From Scylla paramamosain (lineage: Eukaryota > Arthropoda > Malacostraca > Decapoda > Portunidae): DNA of 64,000 bases. The notes beneath the pieces are model-generated. The model had not been told where the DNA came from. It searched no databases and worked only from the letters and a program-made list of their open reading frames with translations. Within the stretch, counting starts at the first letter, position 1; every line of letters begins with the position of its first letter. A program made the position numbers and the translations under genes. Of this stretch, positions 40,209 through 53,649 are shown one piece after another. The DNA lies in contig NC_087192.1 in assembly GCF_035594125.1 (NCBI RefSeq), positions 11,545,001-11,609,000 of the forward strand, given 5' to 3'.

Positions 40209-40507
40209 CTGCCGTGCCAAGACAAAACACCGTATATACGAAATGCCATTTTTTCAGGAGAGGGGATTGAAAATTTGAAAAAAGTTTCATACTGTATCTT
40301 GCTTACTAGTCATATCTCGTACTTGAAAAACATATCATACGTTGTGCTCTTGCTTATATTTTGAAATGTTACTGTGTTTTTAGTCAAAAACATCATATTA
40401 TTCAAATTATGGGCCAAAAACTGTTTTAACGTAGCATTATTGACTTCAATATTGCCAAATTACAACATCTTCTTGCGTTGGAATCCCCATTGTAGTGTGA
40501 CGATAAA

Positions 40508-40537
40508 TACCGAATATACGTATATTCGGTGTTTTTA
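40508..40537. promoter_or_regulatory. Subterminal palindrome of the Sola-like element
   Basis: 40509-40530 is a perfect 22-bp palindrome made of two inverted ACCGAATATAC motifs. The same motif occurs in the left end (about 40229) and right end (about 44209-44221, 44258-44282, 44339-44360, 44475-44490). These are probably transposase-binding sites. Confidence 0.65.
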
Positions 40538-41029
40538 CTTTGAATTATAGTGTTTCCATTTTGTTTATTCAAGCTAAAATATATTTACAATAAATGAAAA
40601 TTGTTATTCTGAGCATGCAGATAAATCAAACATGAAGACATTGTGCTAGTTGTTTAATTATAATCTATATTTTTCATAAGCTATAGAAGAAATAAACTAT
40701 AGGATAATGAAAGATTTTTTCTGCCAAAAAATGTATTTCCTTTAAAATAAGCATGAAATATATTGTGTAGGAAAACATGATGCGAAATATTTCTTATAAA
40801 AATAAACCATAAAATGTTACCTGCATGAATCATTGCACTTTACAAATCCTTCCTTGTAACGTAACTTAGAGAAAAAAAAAACTTCCTTTTTGAATAAAAT
40901 AAACATTACTATAAAGTGTATAAGGAACACGTACTTTACTCACCATTCTCTATATTTTCTATAAATATAGAGATATATTTGGCATAACTAAAGGTACTGA
41001 TTATTTCACTTTTTGAGACTGTACTTATT

Positions 41030-43938
41030 TCATTGTTGTTTTAGAAGATCTTCCAAATGATCACTGTTTGGTAAATCTTCCCAAAAAGAGCGTCTTGATA
41101 GAGGCATTCTTGAAACTAAGGTGGACTGGATTTTGTCAAGTTTGGATTTCGAGACGCCCCTTGCGCATTCAAGGACCTTGCTTGTGTGATTTTCTGGTAG
41201 TGTCTTTAGGAAAGAAACTTTGGTACCTGATTCATTGAAATCCTTTTTATAAATCATTTCAAACGAACCTTTCTCAAACTTCACTTCACAAAGATCATGT
41301 AAGTTGGGAATAATGTCACCAGATGTTTTTCGAGTACTTCGCTTTAGCAAATTTTGATGCAATGCAAAATCACTTACTTTCATCTCTAAAACATTTGTTC
41401 TTTTTGTGTAGTTTTCAACGACTTCAATTAGGTCCCTCATGTCATAGATATTTTTCTTTCTTCTAATTGATTGCTCGATTTTACCATGAATGCCATTTGC
41501 GGCCATAAATGTATGACCAGTAACCAGAAATTTCATTGTTATGCTTTTAGGACCCATTGGCTTATTGACATGCAAAGCAAAACTAGAAAAAATAGTCCAG
41601 TTTTTATTTTGGGCGGTGCAGTAATGTCTGCCCAAAATATAAAGTGCTGAGTTTCTCGTAAATGTTCCATGACTTTAATGTAGCTGGATGTAACATCACT
41701 TGCGTTTCTACCACGAATGGCTTCATTCCACAGAACACAAAAGTGAGCATCATTTTTCATTGAGGCAAATGTTTCATTGAAAGCAACTAATCTAGAACAA
41801 AAGAAGCTATCTTTGACATCAGGCATTCTTGGGATTAAGAGAACCTTTTGCATGTCAACAGCAAATAATTGAACATCATCAGAATTTTTGTGTTTTTCTG
41901 AATCAACATTGTATTCATTTCGTGCTTTTCTTTGATCCTCATTGTGTTTTTTTGCTTTTTCCTCATTGTCATCAGTCATGTTCATTTCATAAAAAAGACA
42001 AGTCGAGCATTTGTCTTCACTAGGCATGGAAAAACTTATGTTCATTTCTCTAAGAGTCTTTCTATAGACTTCATATGAGCAGGGGATATCTGGAAAGGTA
42101 TCTTTAAAATGCTTATGCATAAAGGATACAGTTACATCACTTGACAAATACCTTACGAAAGGAGCATGTTCTCTTCTGAAATGTGATAATGAAGGATTGA
42201 AAGATTCTATGTGATCTATAATTACTTTTCTGTTGATTTTCTTCGAAGAAGGATGTTTTCCCCTAGCATCTTTGGGAGACACAAGACAAGGGTTAGCCTG
42301 GTTTGTTGCATTCAAGTCATTGTTGTTTGATGCAGCGTCTGCTTTTGCACCAGCTTGCATTGATACAAATAATGACTTAATTACTTGATCCTGTGTGTAG
42401 CCGAGAGTATTTAAGAAAAATTTCTGACACACGGGAAATGTCTCACCTGCAGTATTGGTTAAAGTATAAGCAATACTCTTGTTTTTTCTTGAAATTTCCT
42501 CATCAACATGCCTTCTTTTAATGGGTTTCTGGCAAACCTTGCTTGATAACCATGCTCTCCTCATGTTGAAATTGCATTTCCAATATTCTGCATGAATTAT
42601 TATTCGATCTTGTTCATTAAAGTGATCGTGACATTTTTTTGTGCACTTATTCTTTAGACATCCTGGTAAAATTGGGTGTTTTTGCTTGTCCACCATACAT
42701 TTCTGAGGAGAAGTCATTTTTCTGCGTTTATTAGGTACATTTGGTCCTTCGTTGGTCACTGAATGGTCCCTACGTGTTCTCTGTACGTTTCCTTCCGTAT
42801 TAACTTCATCAGTCTCTTGAGCAGCCACATTTTTGTTGCAATCTAACCCTTGCAATTCATGTTCTTGTCCATTCGATGGTTCAATTCTTTGAACTTCCTC
42901 ATTGGATTTACAGCACTCCTGAAAATTTCAAATTCTTACTTGTAACAATGACAACAAAATATTGTCATGTAGAGACTACGCAAGATTAGTATAATATTGA
43001 ATATAATAATCTACGAATATGAGACAAAAGATTGTGATTGAATGACTATATATACTTACAATGTTGATAAAACAGTTGTGTCGCTAATGTCGGTTTCTTG
43101 CACATTTTCTTGTCCCTCCAACAGTAAATTGTGCTCATCTCCATCCTCTACATCCTCTGTTCCCAAAACACCTCTGAAAATTATATCAATATTTTGACAG
43201 ATTAGATAAAAATTTTAATCACCAATCACAAATATGATGATTATAGATTATATTTATTATTTTCATTAGGACTTCATGCAAGATTTATCAGATAAGTAAT
43301 ACATACAAAAAATTAGATTATTAATTATCTGCTGTACACCGATTTTTTTTTTTTTTTTAACATTAGTTCATGAAAGAATCAATTAATTGGAAAATAATGG
43401 TCGGAGGAAATCATAGCTAGGTAATGATCTAAATCAACATTGAGAATATATCTGTAAATCTATCGGATCATATGAAGATCAGCCACCCCAGCTTATTTCA
43501 CTTGAAGAAAAACCTTATTAAACCTAACCTAACCTAACTATATAGATTAGGTTAGGCTAGGTTAGGTTAGGTTAAGTTAGGTTAAGTTAAGTTAGGTTAG
43601 GTTAGGTTTAATAAGGTTTTTCTTCAGGTGAAATAAGCTGGGGTGGCTGATCTTCATATGATCCAATCTATCTATTCATTTAACGTAATTAGAAAATTTC
43701 AAGTTGATAAGACAAATTATTTGATAGTGGAAGTTCTTCATTAGTTACCATGCATGATGATCCACAAAATTTTACTTCAGTTTTTCTCAGTTTGTATTTT
43801 AATAAGGTATACACTAATTTGCAATTAATTTCTATTCATAACAATAAAAGGTTGATATACTTACTGTTGCCTTAAATAAGAAAACAAGTTCGACGGGACA
43901 TCAAATAAAGAACTGTTGCAGTTGAAGTTGTTCGTCAT
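41030..43938 (-). pseudogene. Sola2-like DDE transposase, three exons, one frameshift
   Basis: Exon 1 (43938-43865) starts ATG (MTNNFNCNSSLF) and ends at GTAAGT. Exon 2 (43173-43060) joins in phase and ends at GTAAGT. Exon 3 starts near 42918 after TTTTCAG, one base out of phase in this copy. Exon 3 has C/H-rich sequence (GCLKNKCTKKCHDHFNEQ), HIESFNPSLSHFRREHAPFV and MPSEDKCSTC, then candidate catalytic residues LFAVDMQKVL (D), FWAD-xCTAQNKNW (D, about 41630) and MAANGIHGKIEQ (E, about 41480). A one-base shift near 41625 separates the 438-codon and 201-codon parts. Family name from remembered motif layout and the 4-bp duplication; piggyBac is less likely because the duplication is not TTAA. 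Confidence 0.72.
43465..43664. mobile_element. 200-bp foldback MITE with TTAGG-like core, 8-bp target duplication
   Basis: Two arms of about 73 bp, starting GGATCATATGAAGATCAGCC and inverted at the other end, differ by about one base. The inner part of each arm and the loop consist of TTAGG-type pentamers (about 12 units with TTAAG and CTAGG variants, 43553-43612). AATCTATC flanks both sides (43457-43464 and 43665-43672). An 8-bp duplication points to hAT- or P-like mobilisation. It lies in the first intron of the Sola-like transposase. Confidence 0.92.
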
Positions 43939-44649
43939 GGTTGAAATCGTCCTCACTGTTTTACACTGTGCGTCTGAAAATTATTAACAAAACACATAAA
44001 CTGACACTTATGAAATGAGTTTGAAATAAAGCTGACTTGAACACAATCACTCTGTTCTTTACCATGTTTCGTGACTTACTGGACCGGGTGCGTTGCTTGC
44101 AGCCTAGCAATGAAACCACGACAATAGGCTACAAGAGTGAACCTGTTGTAACACGACTGGAAACAAGCTGCCCAACAACAATTACAGTAACAGGATCTGT
44201 CCTGTCTCGTATATTCGGTGTTTTGACTTATCACTCAAAAAATTGGTTAAGAAAAAAACCGAATATACATCATATTCGGTGTTCTAGCTATGTATCAAGT
44301 ATATTAGGTTTTGACTTTGTAGCTTTGTTTCTTGGGTTGTATATTCGGTTACTTTCGGTATTTTCAATTTTCTATCTCCTACACTATGGTCGATAGCCAT
44401 TTGGCGATGTGCTCAATCGATTCTACGGGTAAAATTACATAAGAAGGGATACAAAACTAAAAATCGTGAAATTTGTATATTCGGTGTTTTAACTAGGCAC
44501 GGCAGACTTATCCACCTATTTTTGACCACTGCTTTGACCCCTTTATGGGACTGGCATTTCAGTGGGCATTTTTTTTTATTAGATTTATGTTGCCCTTGGC
44601 CAGTATCCTTCCTACATAAAAAAAAAAAAAAAAGGAAAGGTCAAGTACA

Positions 44650-45300
44650 GGTATTAAGTCAGGATGCTGTGTATGATGAACCCATTAATTGTGAATTTCA
44701 TGTAAAATGTGACGTGAAGCTTAATAATTCTAATGTTTTATCGAATTTAGAAAGTAAACTTGTCCATTTGAGTGCAGAGCAGGAACTTGATATTAAGGAA
44801 ATTTTGTTTGAGTTTAGGGATTTATGCTCTGATGTTCCAAGGCAAAGTACTGTTGTTGAGCATGACACTGTGCTGATTGAAAACACAGCACCAGTTAAAC
44901 AAGCACCATACAGGATGTCACCCCCCAAAAAAGGACATGTTAAGAGAAGTTCAATTTCTGTTGAAACATAATTTGATTGAGAAGAATAAGAGTGAGTGGG
45001 CCTCTTGTTTATTGGTTCCAAAAGCGGATGGGTCCATGAGAATGTGTACGGACTACCGCAGAGTTAATTCACAAACTAGAAGTGACTCCTTTCCTCTTCC
45101 TCGAATTGATGATATCATCGATTCAGTTGGAAGTGCTACTTTCTTGACAAAAATTGACCTATCAAAAGGCTATTATCAAGTGCCATTAAGTGATAGGGCA
45201 AAGATCATCAGTGTTTTGTAATCCCTGAAGGCTTGTACCAATATAAGGTAATGCCATTTGGCTTATGTAATGCGCCTTGTACCTTTCAAAGATTGATCAG
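44650..45300 (+). pseudogene. Gypsy-2 reverse transcriptase, N-terminal half
   Basis: Upstream linker with LSAEQELDIKEILFEFRDLC and APVKQAPYRMSPPKK, a frameshift near 44930, then VQFLLKHNLIEKNKSEWASC, LLVPKADGSMRMCTDYRRVN, FPLPRIDDIIDSVGSATFLT and KIDLSKGYYQVPLS (first catalytic D). A second frameshift near 45215 precedes LYQYKVMPFGLCNAPCTFQR. These are standard Ty3/Gypsy RT blocks 1 to 4. Confidence 0.9.
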
Positions 45301-46140
45301 TGTGGTTGATGGATTGGATTGTGTATGGTTACCTGGATGATGTAATTACTGTCTCAAATGACTGGCAGACCCTTATACTAATCCTCAGATGTTTGTTTAA
45401 GAGGCTTAGAGAAGCTCACCTTACCATCAGTTTAGTTAAAAGTGAATTTGAGTATGGTAGCTTGAGTTTTCTGGGGCATGTGGTTGGGAGTGGAAGAGTG
45501 GCCCCAATAGATTCAAAGGTAGCAGGCATGAATGATTTACCTGTACCTACGAATAGAAGACAATTATTAAGATTTATTAGCATGGCAGGCTATTACCGTC
45601 GCTTTTGTCAAAAATTTTCTGATGTAATTCCTCCGTTATCAGATCTTGTAAGATCAAAAAGAAAATCTATTTGGTCAGAAAGATGTCAAGATGCCTTCAA
45701 GAAAGTTAAACGGATTCTAACATCCCAACCTGTACTTACAGGTCCTGACTTTAACAAACCCTTTCTTCTGCAAGTTGATGCAAGTGATCATGCAACTGAT
45801 GCAGTATTGTTGCAAGAGAGTTCTGATAAGATACTACACCCTGTATGTTATCTGTCTACAAAATTCCAAACTCCTCATCACAACTATTCAACAATTGAAA
45901 AAGAGGCCCTTGCTTTGTTGATTACCCTGGAAAAATTTGAGGTCTTCCTTGGACAATAGTAATGGTAAAATAGTTGTATATAGTGACCATAATCCTTCAA
46001 TTTTTGTAAACAGGATAAAAAATAAGAACCAAAGGCTTACCAGATGGTGTTTGGCTCTACAACCATATGATCTGGAAATCCGTCATAATAAGATGTGCCA
46101 TGATGTGATTGCAGACACCTTGTCTCGGCCTCACATAGAG
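45300..46140 (+). pseudogene. Gypsy-2 reverse transcriptase C-terminal half and RNase H
   Basis: YGYLDDVITVSNDW carries the YxDD active site (about 45328-45355). FLGHVVGSGRVAPIDSKV and LLRFISMAGYYRRFCQKFS follow. RNase H begins FLLQVDASDHATDAVL (first D), continues STIEKEALALLITLEKFEVF (E), a stop at 45957-45959, then YSDHNPSIFVNRI (D) and CHDVIADTLSRPHIE, the usual end. The end of RNase H lies only about 80 bp from the 3' LTR, leaving no room for an integrase here. Confidence 0.92.
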
Positions 46141-46199
46141 CTAATATTCTCGATTTTTTTTTTCTGTACTTTTATGTTTTATATGATAGAAATACCTGT

Positions 46200-46219
46200 T
46201 TTTATCTTTCGGAGGGAGG
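46200..46219 (+). promoter_or_regulatory. Gypsy-2 polypurine tract
   Basis: CGGAGGGAGG lies immediately before TGTGACTTG, the LTR start; it would prime plus-strand synthesis. Confidence 0.75.
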
Positions 46220-46837
46220 TGTGACTTGATTAACTATAGTTAATTAGTTAAGTTATCCCTGTATCAGGCCTGATTTGTATTTCGTTATTACGTGTGTAAT
46301 AACCGTGCACGTGACATCTTATAATGGTAGTGGTTATCCATAATGTTACATTGATTATTTAGTATATATTATTATAGCATGTGTAACAAGTAAAGGGGAT
46401 AATTTAAGCGGGTTGAATTCAGGTCGGTAGTTAACCCCGCCACGTCACAATACGTGTCACGTCAGCCTGCTGCCCGGCTACTGGATTCAGTTGTGTTCTG
46501 GAAGTGGGAGTGGCAAGGTGTTAGCCTCTTGTGGGTGACCGCCAAACATAAGTCTTGTTCTAGTTCGTATATTGTAACATAAGCTCACCTTTTGTGCTAG
46601 GATGTTACTTATTGTTCCATGTGATGTGAATTTCGTTGTGAATTGGGTTATGGTGGAAAAGATGGAAACGAGATAGCCCGTGGATGGTGCTAACACCATA
46701 TGGAAGATTATTGATGGTTTATACTTGTAATACTTGTAATACGCTGCTTGGGTTTTTGTTAATTGTACGAGTAATTGTTCTCTAATGCCTGTTTGTGTCG
46801 GCATATGCTTATGGCTTAAGGTAATAGATTCACCTCT
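46220..46837 (+). repeat. Gypsy-2 3' LTR, end lost
   Basis: Starts TGTGACTTGATTAACTATAG and matches the 5' LTR to GATTCACCTCT (46837), where an A-run and (TA)n replace the last 60 or so bases. Confidence 0.88.
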
Positions 46838-46975
<138 letters not shown>

Positions 46976-47535
46976 ATGTTCTGTTATAAGTTGTAGGAGT
47001 AGGTGGTGGTGATGTTTTGGATATTGAAAGTTAGGGTGGATCTCAGCAGGCCCGTCTCAGAGAGAGAGAAAGAACAAAAAGGATGAAAAAAATTATCCTA
47101 CCACGATTACAAAACAAATGGTCCTCCTATGGAGAAAAGTTCAGAGACCTTGTCTTTCTACTGAGGTAGAGCCAAAGTACCAAACCATACATCTCCCCAA
47201 AGGTGCAGGAGTGGGTGCCTGTCTTCAGGACGGGTGGACCACTAGGCCAAAATTCTGAGAGATTGTTGGGATTGATAATTGAGTGGAAGAGTGATTGGTT
47301 AACTGTTTTTTCTTGTTGTTGTTGTTGTTTTTAGATAATTGATTTGTATTTATTCTTGTGTATAAGTATGTCTGGATTTATTCATCATTGTATTTTTGGG
47401 ATGTTAGGTTAGGGATCTTACAGAGCCATATGTTCACTCTAAGAAAGCCGGTTCTTTCTCGATTTAAGGTTCCACACTGCCTGCACTTAATATTAAAAGA
47501 GATAATGGGAGACAGGTCAATGGAACTGTATATAA
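46976..47535. other. Unassigned, probable 3' internal region of element X
   Basis: No protein motif is certain. By position it should hold the end of element X before its right LTR-like repeat. Confidence 0.35.
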
Positions 47536-47803
47536 TGCTGGCGCGAAATTTCGGCGTTAGAGGCTAAGTGACATCGTTGTCCGCAGGTACGTTTATCAGG
47601 ACCGGAAACCCTTGATTGCTTAAAGGTTCTTCAAATGAAAATAACCATTTTTGTATCTATATGTATTAATAATTATTTGTGTCAGACTTATTGACATCGT
47701 TATCCACAAAGAGAAGGATGTAAAATTTTCTTTCCCCGTCAATTATTATTATTTTTTTATTTATTTATTTACTTTTAATTTATTATTATTATTATTATTA
47801 TTA

Positions 47804-47841
<38 letters not shown>

Positions 47842-48518
47842 GTTATTATTTATATTCATTTATTTACATATTTATTTTATTTATTTTTATTTATTTATTT
47901 TTTTTCTTAGGGGGAAGAAGGGGTAGGAAACATCATTTAGGATGTAAACAGATTAGGGTGAATTGTCTGATGAGGCAGTAGTCAAACACCAGTGATGCAC
48001 ACTTGAATTTAACACCTACACAATTAGGATGTTTTCTACCAAAAATTTAGGTAAAGCCCCGAGGCACCAATTAATTGTTATAGCATTTATTTAAATTTTA
48101 TTATTATGAACTGGTTAGTTATCATTGCTCCCGGTATAGGGGGTCCCATAACTCCAAGGTAACAACTAATTTCTAGAGATATCATAGTGAATAAGAAGAG
48201 GGAAAAAAAATATTTGAAAACTTTATTAATTTAGAAGCTAACTTCAATAGATTTCAGTCTGGTTGTCAAGGAGTTTTTTCCAGTGCCTTGCAGACCTCCG
48301 GTTAAAACGCTACCATATAAAGCAAGGTCAGAATTATTTGGCAGAAACCATGACATGTGGCAGCTAATCTAGTATTTCATTATCTATTAACAACAGCTAA
48401 ATCAAAACTAAATTGAACAATAAACTAAAAACAAAAGTAATTCAATACCCCAAATTGAAATTAAACCTTTTAATCAAAACAAAGAAACGTCAATCAAACT
48501 TAACCCCATCCCGTGACA
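47536..48518 (+). repeat. Element X right LTR-like repeat (copy B, uninterrupted)
   Basis: Begins TGCTGGCGCGAAATTTCGGC and ends CCCGTGACA, i.e. TG...CA. It contains a (TTA)n tract (47780-47848). Comparison with copy A reveals the Harbinger and solo-LTR empty sites (near 47945 and 48133). The right half of LINE-A copy 4 follows directly. Confidence 0.75.
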
Positions 48519-48921
48519 CTTTCGTAGACGTCCAACCCTTCAGGAAGTAAACAGTTCATGCAGGGAAGCCACAGAACGCCTGACTTCCGATCTCTCTAAA
48601 ATTTCTGATTGGGGCATAGCAAACTTAGTATTGTTCAGTGCCTCAAAAAATCGATTCCTCCATCTGTCATCTCGACACAACCTTTCAGATAACTATCCTC
48701 CCTTCTTCATTGACACTCGACTGTCCCCCTCTTCTTCACTGAATATCCTTCGTCTGTCCTGTACTTATAAACTGGAAACTTCACATCTCATCTCTAGCAA
48801 AAACAACTTCTATGAAGTTAGGCGTTCTGAGACGTCTCCGCTAGTTTTTCTCACCCCTCTAGCAGCTAACTGCAGGGGCCTTATCTGTTCATGTATTGAG
48901 TATGCTTCACATGCCGGGGGG
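48519..48921 (+). mobile_element. LINE-A copy 4, right half
   Basis: Starts CTTTCGTAGACGTCCAACCC, the exact continuation of the left half at 25233, and runs through the post-RT region (FLHLSSRHNLSDNYPP, LICSCIEYASHAGG). It ends in a G-run at about 48918-48930, so the 3' end is missing. Confidence 0.88.
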
Positions 48922-49078
48922 GAGGGGGGGGGTCGTAGGACGTCCGGCGGCCCCATTGACTGTTTGCCTGGAGGCGCATTAATAGTTTGTCTGGAATGGC
49001 GTTAGTAATAAGTCTGTGCGATCAAGTTCCGCTGGTAATAAGTCTCCACCCAGCCTTTAACGGAGAGAGACTGAGAGC

Positions 49079-49600
49079 ATGGCGCATACCACTACCAGGT
49101 ACAATTCCCAGCCTGTTATTTGTAAGGATACTGGGCATTTTAAATTCATCTGTCCTAGGTTACTGAGACCCACGGCTCCTACCTCCCCTCAGAACCCGGT
49201 GCCTTTGATTATCTCTCAGGGCCGAGACCAGAAGAGTGATGAGGTCCGGGCAGTGTTTGGTTGTGAGGGTAAAAAGGCGGGAAGTACTGCCCCCTCGTCT
49301 GTTGTTGATGCCCTGTGAGGTCTGGCTTCGATTGGTGCCATCCATTTTTTTGTAAGGGCACTGTTGAAGTTGTTGTATTGATAGACACCACAGCACAGCA
49401 GTCGCTGTGCAGGAATGTTACTGGGAGGCGGGTTGCTTCCGACAAGCCCGTGTGGCGCCGGGGAATTGGCGCCACGGCGAAGATGAGGCTTTTGTTCCCG
49501 CTGGTGACCACAAAGGCGCGGGTGGCACTAGCAGAAGACCTGCCAGTGTAGAGCTTAGATTTTCTCTTAGGGAATGACCTAGTAGGTCTCAAGTGTGGGT
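49079..49600 (+). pseudogene. LTR-element gag zinc knuckle and retropepsin fragment
   Basis: CKDTGHFKFICPRL (about 49118-49160) is a CCHC knuckle remnant. After a stop at 49316, another frame reads VEVVVLIDTTAQQSLCRNVT (active site with DTT in place of DTG), LFPLVTTKARVALAEDLPV and LDFLLGNDLVG (the L-L-G-x-D block). The layout matches gag-protease of a Gypsy element. It may be the continuation of the gag fragment at 23975-24412 across the inserted block. Confidence 0.65.
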
Positions 49601-52203
<2,603 letters not shown>

Positions 52204-52966
52204 TTTTTTTTTTCTTTTTTTTATGGAAGGGAAATCTTTATTGTTACGTTTTTATAGAATTCCTGTACATTATATTTACATATATCAGTTTATAGTACAG
52301 ACAATTTTAATAGATAATTTTTCCAAAGGGTAAGGGGGATATTTATTTGTTGATATAGTTAATCACACTTGTTATTGATAAAAGTTATAGGTGGTGTTTC
52401 GTCATGTATAGGGGGGTCGGGGTCACCTTCCTGAAGTTTATTCAGACTGCGAGGGAACCAGGAGTGGCTCCGATCAGGGGCACTCCCATGGAGTTCCTCT
52501 ACAGCTTGATACTGGGAGCCTCTCGTTCCTCAACGTCTCCCACACTTGGGAGGCCAGTTGGTGGGAGCGGACGTTGATTGCAGGGATATCCGTATCGCGA
52601 TGGAGGGTCTCATTTGTAGTGAAGGAGTCCCAGCGGATTGTTGTAGGAGAATCAGAGGGCTGCGTTCTGGATCTTCTGGAGCCAGCTAATGGACCTCCTG
52701 CTCAGTGCGTGAGTGGGGATTGGTGGGTATGTACTCGTAATGACAGGGATCACCAGGGTCTTTTGTGAGGTGCAGTTTTGTGGCTGTGGGGAGGTCCCGG
52801 AAACTGTAGAGAGTGGCTAGTCTTTCTTTGGCCTGGGCCACCTTTGCCGTGATGTGTTGCATATAGGCACTCTTGGAGAGGCGGAGACCGAGGATGGACC
52901 CCTGTCATTGGAACTCCACCGGGTCCTCTACAAGGAGAGATAAGGGATTCTGGGATGCCACCGGGA

Positions 52967-53640
52967 TTACGGTGAACTTTCCAAGGTTTGGATCTTCCAC
53001 TCCCTCTCGAAGTGGTTGACCCTGGTGATCTCCCTTGCTGCTCTGGCATTCAGCATTCCTGCAGACCGTCCAGGATATGATACTATCTGAGTAACATCAT
53101 CCGCGTAGTGCACTTTAATGCCTGCCACTGAAGTCGGGTAGTCTCTCATATAGATGTAGAGAGTAGGGGAGAGCACACTTCCTTGAGGGACTCCACTTTC
53201 CAGTTGGGAAGCTTGGCCTGTTTCCTGCCCGACTCTTACAATGGCCGTTCTATCCTCCAAAAAGTCGCAAAGTAATCGCTCGACCAGGTCTGGAAGACCA
53301 AGGTTTAGCACCTTGTACTTGAGTCCAAGGTGCCACACCTTGTCAAACGCCTTGCTGACATCACGGAGGATAAGGTGACATCGATGTGATGATGCCTGAT
53401 GAAGTGTCAGGGTTTCTGTGGCTATCGCTGTTGCATGTGCAGTACCTCTCCTTTGGCGGAATCCATACTGGGCAGCGTTAAGTAGGTCCTTCTCTTCCAA
53501 GTGGTCCCTTAGTCGCCTCGTGATGATGCGCTCCAGCAGCTTTCCCAGCACCTCAAGGAGTGAGATTGGCCTGAAGTTTTCTGCACGACGAGGGTCCTTT
53601 CCCGGCATCGGCACCAACCTCATCTCTGCAGCCTTGAAGC
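52967..53640 (-). pseudogene. Jockey-1 reverse transcriptase
   Basis: [77 protein letters not shown] and the catalytic VHYADDVTQIVSYPG are in order and open from 53677 to 52967. C-terminal sequence (52960-52440) continues in other frames. Upstream RT sequence (IRANKATSSGISRINKDILS) lies beyond the LINE-A insertion at 54241-54541. Confidence 0.9.
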
Positions 53641-53649
53641 TATCAGTTT

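Larger units (their letters stand above)
40209..44505 (-). mobile_element. Sola-like DNA transposon, 4.3 kb, ACTT target duplication
   Basis: Terminal inverted repeats of about 30 bp begin CTGCCGTGCCAAGACAAAAC (left) and CTGCCGTGCCTAGTTAAAAC (right, reverse complement). ACTT flanks both ends (40205-40208 and 44506-44509), and removing the element restores the LINE-A 3' UTR seen in copy 6. A 4-bp duplication is characteristic of Sola elements (Bao and colleagues). ACACCGAATATAC-type motifs are scattered near both ends. One spliced transposase gene occupies the minus strand, and a 200-bp MITE sits in its first intron. Confidence 0.85.
37434..44637 (+). mobile_element. LINE-A copy 5: endonuclease to poly(A), inserted in Gypsy-2, split by a Sola-like transposon
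   Basis: The most complete LINE-A copy. It is 5' truncated at [20 protein letters not shown] and continues through endonuclease, RT and C-terminal region to 40208. After the Sola insertion it resumes at 44506 with its 3' UTR (ACTGCTTTGACCCCTTTATG ...) and ends in poly(A) at about 44619-44634. Gypsy-2 continues straight after the poly(A). No clear target duplication could be seen. Confidence 0.92.
33861..46837 (+). mobile_element. Gypsy-2: Ty3/Gypsy LTR retrotransposon with integrase upstream of RT (Gmr1-like order)
   Basis: Two LTRs (33861-34501 and 46220-46837) bracket gag, zinc knuckle, protease, integrase, then RT and RNase H, all on +. The integrase (36342-37430) precedes RT (44650 onward). 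In normal Gypsy elements integrase comes last. The IN-before-RT order is known from the Gmr1-like group described in deuterostomes (Goodwin and Poulter). A LINE-A (about 37434-44637), itself carrying a Sola-like transposon, is inserted exactly between integrase and RT. Without it the element is about 5.8 kb. Frames are broken in gag, IN and RT, so this copy is dead. The two LTRs differ by scattered substitutions. Confidence 0.88.

Noticed and set aside
43465..43664. Interstitial telomere scar from chromosome fusion
   Set aside because: The TTAGG-like units are contained within a foldback element with an exact 8-bp target duplication, so transposition explains them.
40209..44505. piggyBac assignment for the transposon in LINE-A copy 5
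   Set aside because: piggyBac duplicates TTAA; here the duplication is ACTT and the protein motif layout fits Sola2 better.
33861..46837. Integrase-before-RT order as an artefact of two overlapping Gypsy elements
   Set aside because: Both parts lie on one strand between one matched LTR pair, with protease before integrase and a polypurine tract after RNase H; no extra LTR or second gag lies between them. Not fully excluded without other copies.
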